A stretch of DNA of 64,000 nt from Sciurus carolinensis. Its lineage: Eukaryota > Chordata > Mammalia > Rodentia > Sciuridae. The stretch spans positions 4,758,783 through 4,822,782 of the forward strand of contig NW_025920103.1 of assembly GCF_902686445.1 (NCBI RefSeq), in the 5' to 3' direction. Shown piece by piece: positions 11,847 through 22,959 of the stretch. Numbering within the stretch: position 1 is the first letter of the stretch; every line of letters begins with the position of its first letter. Below the pieces are notes generated by a model that made no database searches, was not told the DNA's origin, and was given only the letters and a program-made list of their open reading frames with translations. Position numbers and translations under genes: made by a program.

Positions 11847-13582
11847 GCTAATATAACAGCTGCCATATGCCCTTTAATAATAACATAATAAGGGGGGCTG
11901 GGGAGATAGCTCAGTTGGTAGAGTGCTTGCATTGTAAGCAGAAGGCCCTGGGTTCGATCCCCAGCACCTAATAATAATAATAATAATAATAACATAATAA
12001 AATATCCATAATTTAGAAAGTAAAATTAATATAACTTTTTCTGCTTATATACTATTTTGATATCACAGTGTAGCATATAAAATTAATATCATTGCTTCCC
12101 TGTGGCCTTTTATGTTATGCTATCCGTACTATAACATTCAAATCTAATGTAAAGGCTGCCTTGTGCATTTGTAGAATATGATAATCCATTTTACATGCCT
12201 CTGACCTTATTGGGAACATGATATCCATATTATAGTATCAAAACTTGATAAAATTGCTGCTTGATGGCCTTGCATATTAAGATGTTTTCCATATCATAGC
12301 ATGTAAAAATGATAAAATAGGTGACCTGTGGACTTAAGTACTCATTTGAAATCCACCTTGTAGCATTGAAAACTAATAAGGAAACTGCCATGTGACCCTC
12401 AATACTGACATGGTATCCATATTATAGCATTAAATACTGATAATGGGGCAACCTTGTGGCCTTTTGCATGAAAAAGAAAATCCATGTGGCATTCCCTGTG
12501 GTCATTAGTTATTAATGTCACTTGTATTCATGCAGATAATATAACATCATATGTAGTGTGGCCTTTAATGTTAATATGATAACCATATGGTGGCATTTGT
12601 TACTAATCATTCCCTGCAGGCCTTTAGTAATAATCTAATATTCACATAGAGCTTCAATTCTCATGTACTAACTGCTCTGTGGCATTAATACTACTAGGAA
12701 ATCTGTATTTGAAAACTGAAATTGATGTTACAGCTCCCTGGGGCTTCCCAAATTAGTAAATTATCCTCCTAATGGGATTTAAACTAATATCAGAGATGCA
12801 TTGTGGCCTTCAATACTGACTAGATACCCATTTCATAGCATCTATAACTGATAAAATAGCTTCTTTTTGGACTTTACAGCTGAAAAGAGATTCAAATTAT
12901 AGCATGAAAAAGTGATAAAATTGATATATTCGGGCATTTAATATTACTGTGTTGTCCATGTTGTAGTATCAACTTGACCAAAAAGCTTCCCTGTGTCCTT
13001 TAGGACTGGTAGGCTATTCCCATGGACCCATGAAGAATTCATGTAACAGGTGCCTTGTAGCCTTTAGAATGATATGACAAGCATATTAGAGCATGGAAAG
13101 TGATAGAGCAGCTGCTGTCAAGTCTTTGGCAGTGATAGTTATCATAATAGAACACAGGAACTGCAAGGTGCTGCCTTGTGACTTTCAGTGCTGAGATGGT
13201 ATCCACATTGTAGCTTTTAAACATGACAATGTGCCTGCCTTGTGGCCTGTGATAACAAAATGAAAATTCATTTTACATGCCCCATGGTCTTTAGTATTAA
13301 TGTTATATCCATAGCACAGAATCACAAAATAATATCATATATAAATTGTGTCCTTTAATTCCAATATGATAAAGTCAGAAATTATAATTTATTACTAATA
13401 TAATTGCTCCCTATATCTTTTAATAATAATATAATAGCCACATATATCATTAACACTGATAAAATAACTGCACTGTGCCATTAATACTAATATATTATCT
13501 GTATTTTAAACCTATGATATTTCAAATCTTCTGTGGGGTTTAATATTAATAAATTCTCCGTGTGATAATGTAAAAGTGATAT
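11847..13582. repeat. AT-rich tandem array, block II
   Basis: The same roughly 65-bp unit as block I, about 1.7 kb, more degraded towards the right end. Its first 310 bp (SINE excluded) align with the last 310 bp of block I (8,759-9,071), clearly better than random units do; they share the unusual phrases AATATCATTGCTTCCCTGTG and CATTTGTAGAA. It continues past the point where block I stops. The block ends near 13,582, where ordinary sequence begins. Confidence 0.85.
11891..11983 (+). mobile_element. ID-type SINE with 16-bp target-site duplication
   Basis: A nearly undamaged ID element: GGGGCTGGGGAGATAGCTCA, then GTTGGTAGAGTGCTTGC, then GGGTTCGATCCCCAGCACC, with a (TAA)n tail. TAATAATAACATAATA flanks it on both sides (11,875-11,890 and 11,984-11,999). 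The paralogous site in block I (8,788-8,803) carries the same 16 bases once, without the SINE, so it is an empty site. Confidence 0.92.
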
Positions 13583-13589
13583 AATGTGG

Positions 13590-15000
13590 TGTGGTGGCAA
13601 ATCCTCCTGCAGCCCATCACTGCTGGCCATCAGATTCCACTGCTGGCAGTTGTGTTTATGCGGTTGCTTGGCAACGGCTATTCCACTGTTGACAGTAACT
13701 GCCCAGTTAGGGTACTTGGCAGTGATTCCTTCTGTTCCAGAGGATTAAGTCACAGACTGAGGAAGCCCCCAGGGGAAGGGGTACACAAGGCTTCCTGATG
13801 AAGTTGACCCGGAAGAAATTGGCTGCCTTACGCTTGGAGGGCAAGATTCACAGATTCCAGTAGGCTATAAAGATTGTGACGATTTAGCTGCAGTGAAACA
13901 TTTTTGTATCTCAGGGAGGTGATGTTGATGAACCTGATAAAAGACACAGGTATGGGGGTGTCTGTGAGGTCAGGGGCTGTAGGGCAAGGTGCCAATTGTG
14001 GGAAGAGGGACTGATGGGGCTGCACCACTCAGGCTCTGCTTGTGGGGCAGAACAGAAGAGAGACCAGCTCTCCTTTCACCAGGAGATGACTTTCAGACCC
14101 CCATGGAGGCCTCTGTACTGGGGCCTGCAAACCTTGGAGGTCTAGCACCCAGGTCCTCTTAATGAGCAGCAAAACAAAAGCAGAATTTCAGCTGTTTTCC
14201 TTGTAGACTGTTTAACAGTTAAGTACACACAATAGCTTAATGTTAATGTACATACTTTCAAAAGTACATTATATATGTTGTACAAAAGTGCATAATGAGA
14301 AAAATATTGCTCATAATATAGCAACATGAGGGCTAAAAAAGAGTTCTTCAGATATATTCCACTATGTGTTGTCTACTGAGAGAACTTATAAGAATTCTTT
14401 GGAGAACATGGCTCCAACGTTTTTTCTACTTTTGTTTATAACATTGCTGTGAAAGTTATGAAAGAAGAAGAAAAAACTTACTTTTCACAGACTTGACTCA
14501 CAAGTTAATCAAATTCTGAAGGATAAATTGGTGTCCTCTTCACCAGCCAACTGTCTTCAGAGAAAGACTTGTGGAAGAGCCCTGAGTTTTCTGCAAAGAA
14601 TTGTTATTTTCAAGAGAGCAGGCAACAAAGTTCACTGGTAGATTACCCACTACCCAAAGCAACAAACATGGTCCTTTTCCAATTTTGTCACCACTTTGAC
14701 AGACTACACTTAAAAATATTCTACCAAAAGCTTTGCACAACATTGCTGGTTCCTCTGTTCCAATACAGTTTCCTGTAGTTGTACCTTACTGTTTGTCTGT
14801 TTATGCAAGCAGGGAGAACAGAGCATTGGTCCACAGCATCCAGGAAGTGCAGGCTTTCAGTCACCAGGGCTAAGGGAGCAGCATACAGAAGGTTCCCAGT
14901 TTGCACAGGTTGCCTGCTGCTCCCCTAATGTCCCTTACCCTGACTTGTTCCCAAGGGACTAAGGATATCCATATGGGCCTTGGGCCCTGGTGGTGGTTTT
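13590..15000. other. Single-copy, moderately GC-rich region after the array
   Basis: Base composition changes sharply at the end of the array. The stretch 13,590-14,140 is comparatively GC-rich and contains a perfect RFX-type palindrome (entered separately). Open frames here (13,586-13,798; 14,569-14,778) are short. I cannot show an exon. It could be a decayed promoter, a non-coding transcript or simply unique DNA. Confidence 0.35.
13663..13675. promoter_or_regulatory. X-box-like palindrome (RFX-type site)
   Basis: GTTGCTTGGCAAC is a perfect inverted repeat of GTTGC with a 3-nt spacer. It fits the RFX X-box form, in which two half-sites are separated by 1-3 bases. RFX factors drive ciliary and testis genes. 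A single site with no proven gene beside it is weak evidence of function. Confidence 0.35.
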
Positions 15001-16970
15001 GTGGAAGGGAATACTGCTTGTCCCCAAAATATGAGCTCTTTCTATGGTTATCAATATTGCAAAAATTTTAAAATATATATCAAAGTTATAACATTTTGGA
15101 GTCCCACATGCTTACAGTATTATAAAATCATGATAACACTATGAAAATGTTTGTAATGAACAAAGCCTTGCCAATGTGGGTATCGAAAAATTTATAAACT
15201 TTCACAAATTACTTGTTTGCCATCAGCCAAAAGATAAGTGCCTTTAACAGGATAAAATACAAAGTATGCAAATATATGGAAAAATATTTAGTATACTAGA
15301 TTTTGTGGGTAGAGATGTATACATTTTTAAACGTTGTACAGAATTTACCATCAAATCATCTATTTGAGGAGTGTTATGCAGCTTAACCTTAAGCAGCAGA
15401 GTCTAAGTACAACTCCTCTTGCATTCTCAAAACTTCATAGCTGAGAAATGTATTTTATTTAACGTTAGAATTAAATTTCTTCTCTTACTAGGGGCACAAA
15501 TATTTTTTCCTATATCCATAAATCTCTTGAGCATCTGTAAAGGGGTACTTTGTCTTATTTAAGTCAGTTTGACTTTAGCAAGCTAAAGGGCATGCATCCA
15601 ATCACCAGCACCAAAGTGAAACAAACAAAAGTTTTTAAAGAGGTAGAAAAACAGGAATTCTTCTTTTCACTTCATTCTTTCTTAGGACAGTCCTTGTCAA
15701 CACAAAATATATAAAGAGGAATTTGTGTTTTCTAGTACATTTCTATGTATAAGTGAAAGAAAACTTTTCATCTGTGTTTATAGATATTACACATAAATTT
15801 TTATATGTAGGGCTTGTTACATAAATGTAATTGTAAGTTAATTCTGCTTTAGTGGCATGCTGACAAAAAAGAAGAGAGCAAGTGTAAAAGATTATTACTA
15901 CTACCAAAGTATTGCTTTACTTCAAAGTTTTGCTTAAAAAACTGATCTCAAGCATATTTACCTGTTCTTTAATTCCATTCATTTATACCCTTGCACTGAA
16001 TATCTAGTATATCATTGACATAAGGTCTCTTAAAATTATTCTCTATAAGCTTTATGTTTAATTGATCAGAAATTTAAAACTGAAGAGATAGGACTTGATT
16101 TCAGGTAAACTCTTTCCTCACACAGATGCACTTCTGGAGGTTTGAAACTCTAAACTTATTAAAAAATAAGGGTATTATTAAATATTGAACATTAGAAATA
16201 CCTGATTTACATATACCTATTACTCTAAATATTGAATAAGGTGAACCATGCTCATTCATTTGGATCCTACATATCCTATCATTCTAAGTTAGTTGAAAAA
16301 AAAAGAAAAGGATTATTATGTTGTAAATTTGGTCTTTTATTGTTGTTTGATCATTCATCTCTCTTTACCTATAATAATTTTAAGAACTAATATTAAATTA
16401 AATGCCACCCATATGACTAACCACTATAGACCTCTTGTTTGCATTACATTTCACTCAAGGTAAGGCACTGTGGATTATGTGATGGTTCTTTATTTCATGT
16501 AAGAATAAAAAAATTGAATGTTCCCAATTATACTTGTGATGTGGCCTAAATTTTAATGGCATCCCAATGTCAGTGATGTTCAAATGATACAAAAAAGAGC
16601 ATTGAAGACTGACTGAAAAACATAGTCTTGAAAAATATCTGTGAAATCGCTATAATAGTACTATCTTATTAATTGAAATACTCTGATGATTCATAGTAAC
16701 AGTAATGATTACAATAGCCAACAAGGCAGCAATTATTGAACTGTTGCTTGTTCTAGAGACTGTTCAAATTTTTGCATAGATTCCCATTTACGCATCACTG
16801 TAGTATCCTGGGAGGAACTACTAATGTTAATCCTTATTTTATTTTATTTTATTTTATTTTTTCAATTGGATCAAGTACATTTATATTTTATGTGCACAAA
16901 TATAAAAAATATCAACTTTTTATACATTAAAATAATTTTTCATGTAAAGAAAAATAAAAAGTATTCAATT
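15000..16970. other. Unique AT-rich DNA
   Basis: I see no gene, RNA or recognisable mobile element. A (TTTTA)n run lies at about 16,835-16,860, just before the L1 3' end. Confidence 0.45.
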
Positions 16971-16971
16971 T

Positions 16972-18510
16972 CTTTTTTTTAATTTTTTTATTGTAAACAA
17001 ATGGGATACATGTTGTTTCTCTGTTTGTACATGGTGTAAAGGCATACCATTTGTGCAATCATAAATTTACATAGGGTAATGTTCTTTGATTCATTCTGTT
17101 ATTTTTTTCCCTTCCCCCCCACCCCTCCCACCCCTCTTTTACCTCTATCCTTCCTTCCTCCATTCTTGCCCCCCTCCCTAACCCTAACTCTAACCCTAAC
17201 ACTAACCACTCCCACCCCCTATTATGTGTCATCATTCACTTAATAGCGATATCATTTGGCCTTTGGTTTTTTGAGATTGGCTTATCTCACTTAGCATGAT
17301 ATTCTCCAGTTTCATCCATTTGCCTGCAAATGCCATAATTTTATCATTTTTATGGCTGAGTAATATTCCATTGTATATATATATATATATATATACCACA
17401 TTTTCTTTATCCATTCACCAATTGAAGGACATCTAGGTTGGTTCCACAATCTGAGTATTGTGAACTGAGCAGCTATGGACATTGATGAGGCTGTATCTCT
17501 GTAATATGCTGATTTTAAGTCCTTTGGGTATAGGCCAAGGAGTGGGATAGCTGGGTCAAATGGTTGTTCCATTCCAAGTTTTCTAAGGAGTCTCCACACT
17601 GCTTTCCAGAGTGGCTGCACTAATTTGCAGCCCCACCAGCAATGTATGAGTGTACCTTTCTCCCCACATCCTCGCCAACACCTGTTGTTGCTTGTATTCT
17701 TGATAATCGCCATTCTAATTGGGGTGAGATGGAATCTTAGGGTGGTTTTCATTTGCATTTCTCTTATTACTAGAGATGTTGAACATTTTTCCATATGTTT
17801 GTTGATTGCTTGTAGATCTTCTGTGAAGTGTCTATTCATTTCCTTAGCCCATTTGTTCATTGAATTATTTGCATTCTTGGTGTAGAGTTTTTTGAGTTCT
17901 TTATAGATTCTGCAGATTAGTGCTGTATCTGAAGTATGATTGGCAAACACTTTCTCCCAATCTGTAGGCTCTTTCTTTGCATTGCTGATAGTTTTCTTTG
18001 CTGAGAGAAAGCTTTTTAGTTTGAATCTATCCCACTTATTAATTCTTGCTTTTATTTCTTGTGCTATGGGAGTCCTGTTGAGGAAGTGTGGTCCTAAGCT
18101 GACATGTTGAAGCTCTGGACCTACTTTTTCTTCTATAAGATACAAGATCTCTGGTCTGATTCCGAGGTCCTTAATCCATTTTGAGTTTATTTTCGTGCAT
18201 GGTGAGAGATATGGGTTTAGTTTCATTCTGTTGCGTATGGATTTCCAGTTTTCCCAGCATTTGTTGAAGAGGCTATCTTTTCTCCATTGCATATTTTTGG
18301 CCCCTTTGCCTAGTATGAGAAAATTGTATTTATTTGGGTTTGTATCAGTGTCCTCTATTCTGTACCATTGATCCACCTTTCTACTTTGGTACCAATACCA
18401 TGCCGTTTTTGTTACTATTGCTTTGTAGTAGAGTTGAAGATCTGGTATTGCGATACCCCCTGCTTCACTCTTTCTGCCAAAGATTGCTTTAGCTATTCTG
18501 GGGTTTTTAT
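16972..18510 (-). mobile_element. Young L1, 3' part, running into the assembly gap (copy A)
   Basis: The + strand opens with the reversed poly-A, then the 3' UTR with a C-rich tract and telomere-like repeats (17,176-17,207), then the ORF2 C-terminal part read on the minus strand. That frame is open from the gap to about 17,312, some 400 codons. It includes [37 protein letters not shown] and the cysteine-rich region [18 protein letters not shown]. Near the C-terminus a single-base loss (CATTTTTATGG here against CATTCTTTATGG in copy B) shifts the frame. Everything upstream (RT core, endonuclease, ORF1) would be in the gap or missing. Confidence 0.93.
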
Positions 18511-19010
18511 NNNNNNNNNNNNNNNNNNNNNNNNNNNNNNNNNNNNNNNNNNNNNNNNNNNNNNNNNNNNNNNNNNNNNNNNNNNNNNNNNNNNNNNNNN
18601 NNNNNNNNNNNNNNNNNNNNNNNNNNNNNNNNNNNNNNNNNNNNNNNNNNNNNNNNNNNNNNNNNNNNNNNNNNNNNNNNNNNNNNNNNNNNNNNNNNNN
18701 NNNNNNNNNNNNNNNNNNNNNNNNNNNNNNNNNNNNNNNNNNNNNNNNNNNNNNNNNNNNNNNNNNNNNNNNNNNNNNNNNNNNNNNNNNNNNNNNNNNN
18801 NNNNNNNNNNNNNNNNNNNNNNNNNNNNNNNNNNNNNNNNNNNNNNNNNNNNNNNNNNNNNNNNNNNNNNNNNNNNNNNNNNNNNNNNNNNNNNNNNNNN
18901 NNNNNNNNNNNNNNNNNNNNNNNNNNNNNNNNNNNNNNNNNNNNNNNNNNNNNNNNNNNNNNNNNNNNNNNNNNNNNNNNNNNNNNNNNNNNNNNNNNNN
19001 NNNNNNNNNN
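18511..19010. other. Assembly gap (500 N)
   Basis: Exactly 500 unknown bases, a typical placeholder length, so the true size is uncertain. L1 sequence enters from the left and unrelated sequence leaves on the right. The gap probably hides the rest of L1 copy A. Confidence 0.98.
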
Positions 19011-19149
19011 TCTAACCAAATAGAAAAGCAACAACACTTCTTAGATCCCACAGATCCATAACAAAAGAGTGACTTGAAATTTGTACACTTAGGTGAATTC
19101 AAAGAATCAGTCTATGGAGAGAAGAAATAATTGGACCCAGGAACAAGTA

Positions 19150-20420
19150 GAACCAACTAAAATGTAATTGACCAGTGGAGGTGGAATATGGACTACCTAA
19201 AACTTGAACACTCCTGGAACCCAACCTTTAGATTCCCCACACTTTTGTGAGTTTTCCCCCAGGAGAATCACCATGTTCTTTTCATGAAGACTCAGGGGGA
19301 AATTCCCTCATGCTTCAGGTATGAGGAAATAAAAATGTCATCATTTTGAAATATACCCAGAGAATTCTGTTTTCAAAACAAAGTTCTGCTCCCAAGAAAA
19401 ACTTCCAAAATCTTCTGTGATTGAGGGCCATTAAATAGCCAATAAAATCCATTTCTCACATAAGGGGAGGGGAAAATTAACCAGATGAAAAACTGTTCTG
19501 ACAGAGTACAGGGATTCATGCCTGCTAAAAAAAAAACCCTCAGATTTATTCATTAGATTATAGACCATGTCCCCTTTTCAGCATTTTGCCACCATAACAA
19601 CAGGGTCCATTACAATAGTAGTGGATTACAACTGGGAAAATGGAAAGACACAGACTCTTCAAAAGGAAGTTTCCAGGGAAACCCAAAGAAAATGGGGGAG
19701 AAACAACAACAATAATCAAACAAGGGCATGAAAGGAAATTGAGGCTTCTGACACCTATAGCTCCAGTATACATTAAACTCAGCCTGACTCCCAGCCAGAA
19801 AAACATAAAAACTCTCATTAATAAACCTATTTGTTGGACTGGAGGTGTAGCTCCATTGCAGAGTGTTTGCCTAGCATAAGTTAGGCACTGGGTTTGATCC
19901 CTCAAAGGACATAAAAATAAACAAATAAAATAAAGACACGCTGTCCGCCTACAACTGCAAAAAATTTTTTTTAAAAGCCTGTTTGCCTCAGTTTTTATTA
20001 CCTGATATATCATGTCTGACTTTCAACCAAAAATCATAGGTATGCAGAAAGTAAGAAAAACCATCTAAAGAGTCAAAGCAAGTATCTGATCCAGATACAG
20101 ATATGAGAAAGATGCTAAAACCATCAGGTTGGGAATAATTAATGTGTGAAGGGTTCTGATGGGGACAACAAAAAAGAAGATATGGGCAATACAAGTGGAG
20201 GGATGGGCATGGTAATGAGGAATCAAAAGGAATTGTTAGAATTAAATAACTGACAAAAATGAAAAGTCCTTTGATGGGATCATCAGTAGACTGGATACAG
20301 CTGTGGAAAGGATCAGTGAGTTTGAAAAGTGTCAATAGAAACTTTCCAAACTGAAATGCAAAGAAGAAAAAGAATTGTACCTTCTCCTCTAGTTCAATCT
20401 GAACCCACAGGGTGGGCAAT
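19150..20420 (+). mobile_element. Ancient L1/HAL1-like 5' UTR and ORF1 remnant
   Basis: The stretch contains phrases typical of old L1/HAL1 5' halves in sense orientation: TATCATGTCTGACTTTCAAC, CAAAAATCATAGGTATGCAG, and near 20,335 AGAAACTTTCCAAACTGAAA. The frame is thoroughly broken. A plus-strand ID SINE (19,838-19,960) is inserted in it. The family assignment is from memory of consensus phrases and could be refined with a repeat library. Confidence 0.5.
19838..19965 (+). mobile_element. ID-type SINE with 3' extension
   Basis: TTGGACTGGAGGTGTAGCTC starts the body and GGCACTGGGTTTGATCC carries the B box. The 3' extension (GTCCGCCTACAACTGCAAAA) is the same linker type found reversed at 22,835 and 27,200. 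Confidence 0.8.
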
Positions 20421-20559
20421 GTGGCTATTGAAACAATAGGGCTGTCATGATCAGGCTCTGTAGAATGGGGGTTTCCAGCACATGCAATAAGGATTTCCAC
20501 TGCACTCTTCCAAGAAGGGATCAAGAAAGCTGCTAAGCCTGGATTCAATTAAAGTTGAA

Positions 20560-22350
20560 CTATTTGGAAGCTACTGTAAGTAACTAAATGTAGATTTTCA
20601 TGGTATAGCCCCCACCACAGAATTCTTAAGTTTCAACAATACCTCAAATAGGAAGAAGTTTTCTACTGCCTTGCTTAGTCTGGCACCATTATTTGTTTTT
20701 CTCTTTTTCTTTTTTTTCTGGTGCTACAGCAAACAGAATCCCCTTATTCTTTCTCTAGTTTCAGTAGCCCAGGAAGTTGCCCTGTGCGTGCATTTGAGGA
20801 ATCATGCTCATTCTGATAGTGTTGGTTGTCTGTTGAATAATAAGAGTGGCTGCCACAGTAAAATAATAAGAAGGAATTCATGTGAATGAGGTGGCCCAGG
20901 AAAGATTTAATCAGGGGTTGCCAGTTAGGTGTTCACAAAAACATGAAATGCCATGTACAGGATTGACTGCTGATATGATGTTTCAGCTAATGTCACAGTT
21001 TCCTGGTGGGACAAGATTTTTCTTCCATCTGGAAGGTAACATTTGTCCACTCATCAGTTCCTCCTGACAAGAAGTTCTACTTGACAATTACTGAGGTCCC
21101 TAATAAATAAAATATGGGGAAAGAGATGAATTATTATTTAATAGATGCAGTGCTGTTTGGGTAATTTCCAGGGTGCACAGGTGGTACACTGGCAGCATGA
21201 AGGCAAGAGTCAATGCTTGGACATCTTCTACTTAGTCTGCACAGAATTTCAGGTTGTGTTTTATTGATTAACATATTAGAGAAAAAATTTAAAAATAACT
21301 TCTTTATATTAATTAGCTAAAGTTTTTAAATAAGCAATTCATAATATTCTTGCTGCATATATTTATGTTCCAAATTCCAGGATACATATTTCTAATGCCA
21401 ATTACTTTTAATATTTCATTTTCAATTTTTATAAATATGATCATGAGCTTCATCAGAGTTGAGTAATTTGCTTAATTACTTGAAATGATTGACTCCCTCA
21501 ATTGATTCTTAATATCAGACCAGAATATTTTTAATTGAGGGATAATTCACAAAATACTGTCAAAAATATAGCATCAATTTGTCAATTCTGAACTATTTTT
21601 CTATTCACATGTGAATATATCAAAACCTAAATGTTTACAGGCACTGTCTTTCTGTCTGTGCCTTTCAGTGTCTTTTTTTCATAAATATTTTTGCAAGAAA
21701 AAATCATTGATTAGTTTTTTTATATATATTTCAAGATTTGTTTTAAATTATCCACAATGTGCTAAAAGCTTCATAGGGTTGTATTAGCTGTCCATTAACT
21801 GAACATTTGGACTAAAGTCTGACTTTGAATAAATTTTAACTGAAATATAGAATGTTGTTTTCAAAATGTTAAATGCCACACTGAGATCTATAGATTGATT
21901 TCTAAAATAGTTCTTCAAGGGGCAGACATTTCTAATATACTACTGATAATGACTTCAAAGAGAAAAAGGGCATAATAGAATACAGAATTTGTTGTTATGT
22001 TTTCTTTCAAGAGCTACAAAACTAAAACTTGATAATTGTGTTGCATTTGGTTTATGTCATGTGTGCCTCTGTGTGTGTATATATGTGTGTGTGTGTAAAT
22101 ATTGATAGTTGCAGTTTCTGTTTCAGTTGATAGAATATGATAACTAATATTAACAGCATTTATAGTGATGTCTGATGATTATGTTTTGACAAAATGAAAT
22201 TCTAGTGACTTTTGATTTCATAAATTGAATTTAAAACTCAACTTTTTCAGGAATTAATTGACTTTTTATTTAAAGTATTTGATGACATTGATATAAACTG
22301 GAATTATTTCACTGTGGAGTTCTGATAACACAGGTATATATTGCTTTTTC
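20560..22350. other. Unique AT-rich DNA
   Basis: No gene or clear repeat except a short (GT)n run at about 22,068-22,098. Open frames around 20,671-21,067 lack supporting signals. Confidence 0.45.
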
Positions 22351-22620
22351 TTTTTTTAACTGAGAGTCTTACACTTATACATAGTAGTTGGGTTAATTGG
22401 GACAGAATCAAATATGCATGGAATTTGATTTACTTCTCCTTGGTACATAATACCCCCAAGCTTTCCCTTCCTCTCTCTCCCTCTATTCTCTTTCCTTGAC
22501 TCTATTAAATTTCCTTTCACTTGTTTATTTATTGGACATATACTGCTTATTAGTTCACATTTGATAGGACATAAAGAAACATAAAGATGAAAATACATGT
22601 TGAAAATCTATCTTATATTG
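22350..22620. mobile_element. Possible old L1 3' UTR fragment
   Basis: TTTGATTTACTTCTCCTTGG, then CATAATACCCCCAAGC and a TTCCTCTCTCTCCCTC tract resemble the pyrimidine-rich 3' UTR of old rodent L1 copies. No coding part is attached. Low certainty. Confidence 0.3.
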
Positions 22621-22824
22621 AGTTCAAAAGATAACCTTTAAACATATTACTATAATTATACTTGCTAAACCATGAATTTGAATGCACATGTCTCATGTGG
22701 ATCAGTTTTACACTGATTGTTTAACCAACTTGAACTCTTAGATTTCTTGAGTTCAATTGTTTCACCAGCATGGATGGCAAAAGTACATCAATATATTGTG
22801 GGATTATATTTTCTTTTCTTAAAA

Positions 22825-22955
22825 TATTTTAGTTGTAGGTGGACCAAGTTCCTTTATTTTATGCACTTATTTTTATGTGGTGCTGAGGATCGAACCCAGT
22901 GCCTCATCCATACTGGGCAAGTGCTCTACCCCTGAGCTACAAACACAGCCCTGGA
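22825..22955 (-). mobile_element. ID-type SINE with linker
   Basis: TTTTAGTTGTAGGTGGACC is the reversed 3' extension. TGTGGTGCTGAGGATCGAAC to CCCCTGAGCTACAAACACAG is the body. Confidence 0.85.
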
Positions 22956-22959
22956 TTAT

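Noticed and set aside
11891..11970. tRNA-like gene with a good B box (GGGTTCGATCCCC)
   Set aside because: It is the tRNA-derived head of an ID SINE: flanked by a target-site duplication, followed by an A-rich tail and repeated many times in the window. It lacks a proper cloverleaf.
17176..17207. Interstitial telomere, as from a chromosome fusion
   Set aside because: The same tract is at the same position in the 3' UTR of all three young L1 copies, so it is part of the element.
17312..19102. Single 596-codon protein across the gap
   Set aside because: The middle is 500 unknown bases, and the sequence on the right side of the gap is not L1, so the frame is an artefact of reading N as open.
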